Origin: FEB-22 sp003105195
Lineage (GTDB): Bacteria > Pseudomonadota > Alphaproteobacteria > Rhizobiales > Xanthobacteraceae
Reading direction: 5' to 3'
DNA length: 64,000 bases
Assembly (NCBI GenBank): GCA_027493405.1
Contig: JAOSKV010000006.1
Location: 38,694 to 102,693, forward strand
The position numbers and the translations under genes are program-made. Position 1 is the first letter of the stretch, and each line of letters opens with the position of its first letter. This document shows, in pieces, positions 51,815-58,725 of this stretch. A model generated the notes under the pieces. The model searched no databases, was not told the DNA's origin, and worked only from the letters and a program-made list of their open reading frames with translations.

Positions 51815-52891
51815 ATGACCAAGATCTCGCGACGCAGACTGATGGGCGGCGGGGCGCTCGCGGCCGGGCTGGTGGCGACGCCGCGCCTCGCGCGCGCGCA
51901 GACGCGGCGCTGGCGCATGGTCACCTCGTGGCCGAAGCGGCTGCCCGGCCCCGGCATGTCGGCCGAGCGCGTCGCCGAGCGCATCGCCGCGCTCTCGGGC
52001 GGGCGGGTGCAGGTGACCGTGCATGCGGCGGGCGAGATGGTGCCGGCCTTCGAGGTGCTGGACGCGGTCGGCAACGGCGTCGCCGAGCTCGGCCACACGG
52101 CCGCGTTCTACTGGCAGGGCAAGCAGCCGGCGGCGGCCTATTTCACCACGGTGCCGTTCGGCCTCACCCCCTCGGAGCACGTCGCCTGGGTCGATGCGGG
52201 CGGCGGCCAGGCGCTGTGGGACGCGCTCTATCGCCCGTTCGGCGTGAAGCCCTTCATGGGCGGCAATACCGGCGTCTGCATGGGCGGCTGGTTCCGCCGC
52301 GAGGTCGCCGGCCTCGACGACGTGCGCGGCCTGAAGATCCGCTCGCTCGGCCTCGGCGGTGAGGTCTATCGCCGGCTCGGGGCGACGCCGCAGACCACTT
52401 CGCCGGGCGAGATCCTCACCAGCCTGCAGTCGGGCGTGCTCGACGCGGTCGAGTTCGTCGGCCCGGGCACCGACATCGCGCTCGGCCTCTACCGCGCGGC
52501 GGCGTTCTACTACGGGCCCGGCTTCAACAAGCCGAACGGCACCGGCGAATGCATCGTCTCGCTCAAGCTCTGGGAGAGCCTCGACCCGGAGACCAGGGCG
52601 ATCGTGGCGCATGCCTGCGCGGCGGAGGCGAGCCACGCGCTCGCCGAGATGGAGCGGCTCAACGCCGAGGCACTCGCGGCGCTCACCGAGCGCCACGGCG
52701 TCACGCTGCGCAGCTTCCCGGCGCCGGTGGTCGCCGCCGCGCGCCGCCAGGCCGCCGACGTGCTGGCCGAGCTCGCCGGCCGCAGCGAGCTCGCGCGCAA
52801 GACCCACGAGTCCTATACGGCGTTCCGCGAGCGCACCGCGGCCTGGTCGCGCATCTCGCTGCGCGCCGTGCTGGAGGCGAGGGAGGCGTAG
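51815..52891 (+). CDS. TRAP-type (DctP-family) substrate-binding protein, Tat signal
   Basis: A 358-residue periplasmic binding protein of the TRAP family. A twin-arginine signal (SRRRLMGGGALAAGLVATP) is followed by the DctP fold: WRMVTSWPKRLPGPGMSAER, FEVLDAVGNGVAELGHTAAF, LDDVRGLKIRSLGLGGEV with the ligand-contacting Arg, and LQSGVLDAVEFVGPGTDIAL. The region resembles the subgroup that binds alpha-keto acids. It lies 17 bases after thiD with no promoter visible, so it should be in the TPP-riboswitch transcript, suggesting a thiamine-related or precursor ligand (inference). DctQ and DctM membrane genes are absent. Confidence 0.86.
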   Translation: MTKISRRRLMGGGALAAGLVATPRLARAQTRRWRMVTSWPKRLPGPGMSAERVAERIAALSGGRVQVTVHAAGEMVPAFEVLDAVGNGVAELGHTAAFYWQGKQPAAAYFTTVPFGLTPSEHVAWVDAGGGQALWDALYRPFGVKPFMGGNTGVCMGGWFRREVAGLDDVRGLKIRSLGLGGEVYRRLGATPQTTSPGEILTSLQSGVLDAVEFVGPGTDIALGLYRAAAFYYGPGFNKPNGTGECIVSLKLWESLDPETRAIVAHACAAEASHALAEMERLNAEALAALTERHGVTLRSFPAPVVAAARRQAADVLAELAGRSELARKTHESYTAFRERTAAWSRISLRAVLEAREA

Positions 52892-53110
52892 GGCGACCGC
52901 ATTGATGGTGGCGCGGTGCAGCGCATTGCCGAGCCTGCCATAGGCGCTTGGGCCGCTGCACATCCGTGATCGGGTGCGCATGCGACGCAGCATGCCGGCA
53001 CCGGCATACGCCACGAAAACAGCCGTTGATACGCGAGCTCGCCTTGCCGGTCCGGTGCAGCGGCCTCGGGACGTGGCGTACGCCGCCCGGGGCGCGAATG
53101 CGACGGGATT

Positions 53111-53124
53111 GTGATTCAGATCAA
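53111..53124 (+). promoter_or_regulatory. FNR/FixK-type binding site
   Basis: GTGATTCAGATCAA matches the TTGAT-N4-ATCAA consensus of FNR/FixK/Dnr regulators at 9 of 10 fixed positions. It is centred about 60 bases before the start of the heme-protein gene at 53178, a usual activator distance. Apart from this, the 286-base gap from 52892 shows no gene. Oxygen-limited or nitric-oxide-linked induction is inferred. Confidence 0.65.
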
Positions 53125-53177
53125 TGCGCCCGTCCAGGGTGGGCGGAGAATCCCTCCCATCGACGATGGAGGGGCAT

Positions 53178-54602
53178 ATGCGACGGATCGGTCTTTATGC
53201 GGCTATCCTCGTCTTCCTCGGCGCGCTCGGCGTGTCGTGGCTGACGAATGGGACGGGCGTGGTCCAGAACGACATCAGCCGCAATATCTACATCCCGAAG
53301 GAGCTGACGATGCCGTTGCAGGTCAAGGCGGCCTACAACGGACAGGACATCTTCTTCCGCTATCGATGGCCCGCGAAGCAGCCTTCGATCTATCACGACA
53401 TGATGAAATTCGAGGGCGGCAAATGGGTCCGGTACGGCGCCAGCGTCGCCGGGCCGCAGCCGCAGGGCATCTACGAGGACCGGGTGACGATGCTGGTCGA
53501 CGACGGCAGCGTGCCGGAGTTCGCCCGCTATGGCGGCTACATCACGGTCGGCGATCGCATGCGCTTCTTCACCAACGAGGCCAAGGCCGACGAGGTGAGG
53601 GCACATCCCTATCTGGGCCAGAAGCAGAAGCAGGCCGAGGTCGGCAAGCATCTGCCGGCGACCCGTCGCGACATCAACGACTGGCGCTCGATCGTGCCCG
53701 AGGAGGAGCTGGCGGCCCTGCGGAGAGGAGGCTATTTCCTCGACCTCTGGCACTGGCGGGCGCATCGCGGCAATCCGGTCGGCGCGTCCGACGACCAGTT
53801 CGTCTTCGACGCCCGCTATGGCGATGCCGGCAAGGGCGCCTTCACGGACAACTGGGACGCGGCCAAGAAGCAGCCCCGGGTGATGTTCGACCCGCAGAAG
53901 ACCAACCAGAGAGCGCTGAAGTGGGACGACCTGATCCAGCACAAGCTCGGCTTCGACGACCTCTATTACCTCAGCGAGGACCGCGCGGTCCCGTTCGACG
54001 CCGCCTATGCGTGGAAGGACGGCGACACGATCCCGCGACGGCTCCTGCGGACAGCGGAAAACTCCCGCGCGGACATCACGGTGGTCGGCAAGGCGCGCTG
54101 GAGCGACGGCTACTGGGAGGTCACGCTCAAGCGGGCCATGGATACGGGCAAGCCCATGGACGACAAGATCATGGTCGACAAGCGGGTCTACAACATCGCC
54201 TTCTCGGTGCACCGCGACGCCTTGGGCAGCCGCTGGCACAACGTCTCCCTGCCGGTCACCCTGGGGCTCGGACGTGAAGCCGAGCTCGTGGCGGCACGCT
54301 TCGACGGAAGCGAGCCCGGCTGGAATCAACCGTGGCACGCGGTGACCCTGTTCTATCCGGGCCAGGTGAACTGGGCGCAGCTCAACAGCAGCAAGCACGC
54401 CGGGGCCGAGAACATCAGGAAGGGCGTGCCCGTCAAGTACCGCCACACCGAGGCGCAGCTCGCGCATTACGGCGTGGAGGCCGAGTTCGCCGATGCCATC
54501 CGGCGGCAATGGCTGCTCACGCTGCTCGCCGGCGTCCTGCTGATCGCCGGATTCGGCTTCGCCCTCAACCCGCTGCTCGTCGAGCGCAAGCAAGGAGCAT
54601 GA
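53178..54602 (+). CDS. Ethylbenzene dehydrogenase-like heme-binding membrane-anchored protein
   Basis: A 474-residue protein with an N-terminal hydrophobic helix (residues 4-22), a long exported region and a C-terminal helix (about 450-470). The exported part resembles the EB_dh heme-b fold of DMSO-reductase-type gamma subunits: LQVKAAYNGQDIFFRYRWPA, GIYEDRVTMLVDD, the long DLWHWRAHRGNPVGASDDQF block, ARWSDGYWEVTLKRAM and IAFSVHRDALGSRWHNVSLP. There is no CxxCH site, so any heme is non-covalent. ATG 53178 follows GGAGGGG. It overlaps the next membrane gene by four bases. No molybdenum catalytic subunit is adjacent, so its redox partner is unknown. Confidence 0.75.
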   Translation: MRRIGLYAAILVFLGALGVSWLTNGTGVVQNDISRNIYIPKELTMPLQVKAAYNGQDIFFRYRWPAKQPSIYHDMMKFEGGKWVRYGASVAGPQPQGIYEDRVTMLVDDGSVPEFARYGGYITVGDRMRFFTNEAKADEVRAHPYLGQKQKQAEVGKHLPATRRDINDWRSIVPEEELAALRRGGYFLDLWHWRAHRGNPVGASDDQFVFDARYGDAGKGAFTDNWDAAKKQPRVMFDPQKTNQRALKWDDLIQHKLGFDDLYYLSEDRAVPFDAAYAWKDGDTIPRRLLRTAENSRADITVVGKARWSDGYWEVTLKRAMDTGKPMDDKIMVDKRVYNIAFSVHRDALGSRWHNVSLPVTLGLGREAELVAARFDGSEPGWNQPWHAVTLFYPGQVNWAQLNSSKHAGAENIRKGVPVKYRHTEAQLAHYGVEAEFADAIRRQWLLTLLAGVLLIAGFGFALNPLLVERKQGA

Positions 54603-55162
54603 CCATGGCCGCCTATCACGTTGTCCTGGTTCATTTTCCCATCGCCCTGTGGATGACCGCGACGCTCGCGATCCTCTGGCGCGCGGTTTCCGATGGTCCC
54701 CTCGCGCAGGCCATCGACCGGGCGCTGGTGCCGCTCCTGAGCATCGGGTTCGTCGCGGGGGTGGCGGCCTATGCGGTCGGTCTGATGGTGTGGCCGTGGG
54801 AGACGATCGCGTCGACGCCGCTCGGCCGCAATCACATGCTGCTCGCGACCTGGACGGTCGCCTACTGGGCCCTGCTGCTGTTCGTCCGCTGGAGGCACGG
54901 CGCTGCCGTGTGGAACGGGCCGGGGCGGTGGATCATGGCGGGAACCGCCGTGCTCGGCAGCGCGCTGCTCGGAATCACCGGGACCCTCGGCGGACACCTG
55001 GTCGGCATCTACACCGACGTTTCGGCGGCGCTGCGCCTGCTCGGATGGGAGGTCTACAGGACCTTCTACGTGCCGACCTGGACCCTGGCGGCGCTCGTGC
55101 TCGCGACCGTGCTGCTGGTCGGGCTCGGGCTGTGGGGACGGAGGGCACGCGCGGCGGCGTAG
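54599..55162 (+). CDS. Small polytopic membrane protein (DUF2231-like), partner of the heme protein
   Basis: A 187-residue protein with about five hydrophobic helices. It opens with HVVLVHFPIALWMTATLAIL, the VHFPIAL motif typical of DUF2231-type membrane proteins. His7, His12, His79 and His133 lie near helix ends and could ligate heme b (inference). ATG 54599 overlaps the upstream stop (ATGA) and follows a strong CAAGGAGC site, so the two genes are a coupled unit. A membrane electron-transfer partner for the EB_dh-like protein is the simplest idea. Function not established. Confidence 0.68.
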   Translation: MTMAAYHVVLVHFPIALWMTATLAILWRAVSDGPLAQAIDRALVPLLSIGFVAGVAAYAVGLMVWPWETIASTPLGRNHMLLATWTVAYWALLLFVRWRHGAAVWNGPGRWIMAGTAVLGSALLGITGTLGGHLVGIYTDVSAALRLLGWEVYRTFYVPTWTLAALVLATVLLVGLGLWGRRARAAA

Positions 55163-55329
55163 CTCGGGCGCTGGGCGAATCGACCGAGGATCGGCGGAGC
55201 CGGTCGAGTGTCGCCGTCTCGGTCGGCCCTGGCCTCATCCCGTGTCCGGTAGGTCTTGCGCGCCGTCCTCTCCGTCTCGAGCGACGAGAAGAAGCTCGGT
55301 GCCGTCGCGGAGTTGGTTGGAATTGAGGG

Positions 55330-55757
55330 TGGCGTAGTCTCCGAGGTGCGGCGCACCCTGGCGGCCGACGCGGTGATCGCGGGAGCGTACTTGGCCGGCA
55401 CCACGGTGGTGCGCGTGCGGGCTCGACCGCAAGGCGACCGCGATCTCGCTGCTGGTCGTGCTCGGCGTGCGTGCCGACGGCCAGAAGGTCCTGCTGGCGA
55501 TCAAGAGCATGGGTGGCGAGAGCGCCGAGGCTTGGCGCAGCGTGCTCGACGACCTCGTCCGGCGCGGGCTGCGGGATCCTGAGTTCCCCGTCGTCGACGG
55601 CGCACCGGGGCTCGACAAGGCGATCGCCGCCGTCTGGGACGGCGTGCCGGTGCAGCGCTGCACGGTGCACAAGCACAGGAACCTGCCGGCGCATGCGACC
55701 CGAGCGCCTGCACGATGAGATCACCGCCGACTACACCGACATGATCTACGCGGCGAA
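55330..55757 (+). pseudogene. IS256-family transposase remnant, internally deleted and frameshifted
   Basis: Fragments of an IS256-type transposase in three frames: RRTLAADAVIAGAYLAGT near 55350-55405, then TVVRVR leading after a small shift into SLLVVLGVRADGQKVLLAIK, AWRSVLDDLVRRGL and VPVQRCTVHKHRNL (frame 3), then ERLHDEITADYTDMIYAA (frame 1) up to about 55757. The segment expected between the first two blocks is missing and the C-terminal third is gone. The element is dead. It marks the left boundary of the Kai island. Confidence 0.75.
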
Positions 55758-55968
55758 GATGCCCGCTGTTCTGGTCAATGCAATTCAACGGCACCAAGCC
55801 GATAACGACAATCTCCGTGCGCAATTGAAAGCCGCGAACACCAACGACGCTGCACAGGACGCCGCCCTTGATGATCTGCGCCGCGACCTCCACGTCCTGA
55901 AAGCCGCCATCCATTCAGCAGGTGGTGGAAGCCCAGACCTGCCGCTCAAAATAGTGCATTTCTACTAA
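55758..55968 (+). pseudogene. 3' gene fragment at the IS256 junction (coiled-coil tail)
   Basis: In the frame that enters from the IS256 remnant, about 70 codons follow that do not belong to the transposase: a helical, Asn/Asp/Ala/Leu-rich stretch (NAIQRHQADNDNLRAQLKAA, DAALDDLRRDLHVLKAAI) ending PLKIVHFY before the stop. It resembles the helical tails of intramolecular-chaperone or tail-fibre proteins. It is probably the 3' end of a gene whose 5' part was lost. The base composition drops toward AT here. Confidence 0.4.
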
Positions 55969-56059
55969 TGACTTAGCGCAGTGAAACCAATCCGCCGCTT
56001 CGGCGTTGTCAGTTCATCTCCACCACACAACAGCGTTCTTACCAACACGGGGGTCTGCC

Positions 56060-56731
56060 ATGGACCAGGTGATAGACGCTCGCGTGCGCGAGAATGATCG
56101 ATTGGACCGCATTGTCGCCGCTCTGCAAAGCGGTGTCATCTTCATCGATTCTCAGGGGCGAGTCACATGGATGGACGATAGGGCCCGCCGCCTCGTGAAC
56201 GGGGGTTTACATGATCTTGACTTACCGGTCCGAAGATCCGGCGAGTTCTCACTCGACTGTTTCATGTCGCCGGTCGAAATGACCGTCAACGGCGAACGGA
56301 GAGTCTTTTGCGCGATTCAGGAAGGTGATGAACCGAGAGAGTCGGAACGCGACCTCTTCGCCGCGATTCAGACGGTGCTGGCCGACACGTCATGGTTCGC
56401 GCGAACCGTCATCGATAAAATGAAGGCGCTGCGCCACGGCAATGGCGCTGGCGAGGATCTGGAGGGCATCGACATGCTCAGTGACCGTGAGCGCGAGGTG
56501 CTTGGCCTCATCTGCGAGGGCGTCAGCGACGCCGAGATGAGCAACATGCTGCGCCTGTCCCCGAACACTGTGCGCAATCATATCGCTTCGCTCTACCGCA
56601 AGATCGGGGTGAACCGGCGCGGCGCAGCGATCATCTGGGCGCGTGAACGCGGGATCACCGGCTTGGGCCGGGTCGCACCAAAGAGGCAGCGCGCACGCGC
56701 GGCTCTTGACAACGGCGGGTCGCGGAAGTGA
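56060..56731 (+). CDS. PAS-LuxR-type transcriptional regulator of the Kai operon
   Basis: A 223-residue regulator with an N-terminal PAS-like sensory segment (about 15-90: LDRIVAALQSGVIFIDSQGR, VTWMDDRARRL) and a C-terminal LuxR helix-turn-helix (about 139-198: MLSDREREVLGLICEGVSDA, SNTVRNHIASLY-type helices, KIGVNRRGAAIIWARERG). No phosphoacceptor domain, so control is through the PAS part or an interaction. Start ATG 56060 has GGGGG upstream. It precedes the KaiB-KaiC gene by 147 bases in the same direction and is a candidate output regulator (inference). Confidence 0.85.
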   Translation: MDQVIDARVRENDRLDRIVAALQSGVIFIDSQGRVTWMDDRARRLVNGGLHDLDLPVRRSGEFSLDCFMSPVEMTVNGERRVFCAIQEGDEPRESERDLFAAIQTVLADTSWFARTVIDKMKALRHGNGAGEDLEGIDMLSDREREVLGLICEGVSDAEMSNMLRLSPNTVRNHIASLYRKIGVNRRGAAIIWARERGITGLGRVAPKRQRARAALDNGGSRK

Positions 56732-56878
56732 TCGCTATACCAATCGTCTAGTATTTCTCGCTCTCTTGCGCCTATGCGTGGCGCGTAGTTCCCTAACGCC
56801 GACTCAAACCGCGCCAATTGAGGTCCATCCGCCGCCATCCGCTGTGCGGCGGCGGAGGATCACGCGCCGTCGGATGCG

Positions 56879-58684
56879 ATGACGAACGCAGAGAAGGCAA
56901 TCCCCGAAAATCCCGAAGCGATCCTTCGACTCTATATTGCCGGGACGTCGCCAAGCTCCCGGCAGGCCGAACAGAAATTCCAGGGTCTGATCGCGCTGAT
57001 GAAAGCCGGGGCAGGGCGCGTCGAGGTCATCGATGTGCTTGCGAGTCCAGACCTTGCTGAAAGAGCCGGCATCCTCGCAACCCCAACCCTCTGTTACGAG
57101 TACTCAGGTCGCTGCCGAAGGATTGTCGGCGATCTCGGCGACTTCAAGAAGATTCTTGCGTTTCTTGGAATCGAAATGAAAGGGGGAAGCCCCATGACCG
57201 ATCAGGACGTCGACACTGCAGATGTTCTTGAGCGGGTGAAGACGGGCGTCAAGGCGTTTGACGATCTGGTGATGGGCGGATTGCCGCGCGCCAGGACGAC
57301 CGTGGTCGGAGGCACCCCGGGAAGCGGAAAGACGGTCTTCGCCACGCAGTTTCTCGCCCAGGGCATTACGATGTTCGGTGAGAACGGCGTCCTTGTCACG
57401 TTTGAAGAGCCGCCTCAGGACATCGAAGCCAATATGCGCAGTTTCGGATGGGACCTTCGCCGATGGCGCAAGGAGGGCGCGTTGGCCTTCGTCGATGCCA
57501 GCCCGCCCGCGAGCGAAGAGCTCGTGATCGGCGATTTTGATCTGGCCGCCTTGCTTGCCCGGATTCAGCACGCCGTCAAGACCGTCAACGCCAAGCGTGT
57601 CGTGCTCGACTCGCTGACGCAGCTCTTTGACCATTTTATCGGCGATCCAAAGGTCTTGCGCCGTGAACTCTTTCACATCAGCACCGCGCTCAAGAAACTG
57701 GGACTCACCGTGCTTATGACGGCAGAACGCAACAGCGAGTACGGTGAGATCACCCGTCATCGTCTCGAGGAATTTGTCGCCGACAACGTGGTTATTCTGC
57801 GCAACGTGCTGCACCGCGAGAAGCGCCGCCGCACGATCGAGGTCCTCAAGATGCGAGGCAGTCACCACGCCGAAGGGGAGGCGCCCTTCACGCTTGTGGC
57901 AAATCAGGGGGTCGTTGCCGTCCCGCTGTCATCGCTCCGGCTGGAGCAGCAATCGAGCATGGTGCGCGTCACCAGCGGCAATCCGTCCATCGACGAGATG
58001 TGCGGAGGCGGGTTTTTCAGGGACAGCGTCACGCTGGTCAGCGGCGCTACCGGCACCGGCAAAACCCTGCTGGTGACAAATTTCCTCGCAGGCGGCGTCG
58101 CTGCAGGCGAGAACGCAATCCTCTTCGGTTACGAAGAAAGCAAGGGCCAGCTTTTCCGCAACGCAAACGGGTGGGGCGTGGACTATGCCCGAATGGAGGA
58201 GGAGGGACGGCTGAAGGTCATTTGCCTCTATCCCGAGGCACAGGGGTTGCCCGATCACCTGTTGACCATTCAGAGCCTCGTCGACGAATTCCAGCCGAAT
58301 CGCATAGCCATTGACAGCCTGTCGGCCCTTGAGCGCATCGCACCCGATACGGGCTTTCGTGAATTTCTGATCAGCCTCACCTCCTTCATCAAGAAGCGGG
58401 AGATCGCCGGGTTGTGCACGGCCACTAGCAAGTCACTGATTGGCGGCGAGAGCGCGAGCGAGCAGCACATCTCTACGCTCACCGACTCGATCATTCTGCT
58501 GCGTTACATCCAGGAGCAGGACACGATGCACCGGGGCCTGATGGTCCTGAAGATGCGCGGCAGCGAGCACGCCAAGGAAATCAGGCGCTTCACCATCGAC
58601 AATCAGGGTATGCATCTTGGTGATCCCTTCAAGGACGCGCCGAACGTCTTTACCGGCGCAGACGGCGATTTCACGCGCGCTTGA
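56879..58684 (+). CDS. kaiC: KaiB-KaiC fusion protein
   Basis: One 601-residue frame joins a KaiB domain (about 14-100) to a complete two-domain KaiC (about 112-601). The KaiB part reads ILRLYIAGTSPSSRQAEQKF, VEVIDVLASPDLAERAGILA, TPTL and RRIVGDL. KaiC-CI has Walker A GGTPGSGKT (144-152), catalytic Glu176-Glu177 and Walker B Asp244. CII has SGATGTGKT (388-396), Glu419-Glu420, Asp479, and HIST with Ser532-Thr533 matching the autophosphorylation pair Ser431/Thr432 of Synechococcus; Ser527 replaces Thr426. The C-terminus stops about 20 residues after the CII core, lacking the KaiA-binding tail. The prolines before the RRIxGDL segment of cyanobacterial KaiB are missing. An internal start at M106 is possible. 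Confidence 0.9.
   Translation: MTNAEKAIPENPEAILRLYIAGTSPSSRQAEQKFQGLIALMKAGAGRVEVIDVLASPDLAERAGILATPTLCYEYSGRCRRIVGDLGDFKKILAFLGIEMKGGSPMTDQDVDTADVLERVKTGVKAFDDLVMGGLPRARTTVVGGTPGSGKTVFATQFLAQGITMFGENGVLVTFEEPPQDIEANMRSFGWDLRRWRKEGALAFVDASPPASEELVIGDFDLAALLARIQHAVKTVNAKRVVLDSLTQLFDHFIGDPKVLRRELFHISTALKKLGLTVLMTAERNSEYGEITRHRLEEFVADNVVILRNVLHREKRRRTIEVLKMRGSHHAEGEAPFTLVANQGVVAVPLSSLRLEQQSSMVRVTSGNPSIDEMCGGGFFRDSVTLVSGATGTGKTLLVTNFLAGGVAAGENAILFGYEESKGQLFRNANGWGVDYARMEEEGRLKVICLYPEAQGLPDHLLTIQSLVDEFQPNRIAIDSLSALERIAPDTGFREFLISLTSFIKKREIAGLCTATSKSLIGGESASEQHISTLTDSIILLRYIQEQDTMHRGLMVLKMRGSEHAKEIRRFTIDNQGMHLGDPFKDAPNVFTGADGDFTRA
57181..57196 (+). promoter_or_regulatory. Internal ribosome-binding site and ATG for free KaiC
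   Basis: AGGGGGA at 57181-57187 lies six bases before an in-frame ATG at 57194 (Met106 of the fusion), exactly between the KaiB and KaiC domains. It looks like the start signal of a former separate kaiC gene. If used, it would give stand-alone KaiC of 496 residues in addition to the fusion. Confidence 0.55.
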
Positions 58685-58725
58685 TAGCAGCAGGGGAGGA
58701 TGCGTTCGCATGCGAGGCCAGTACG

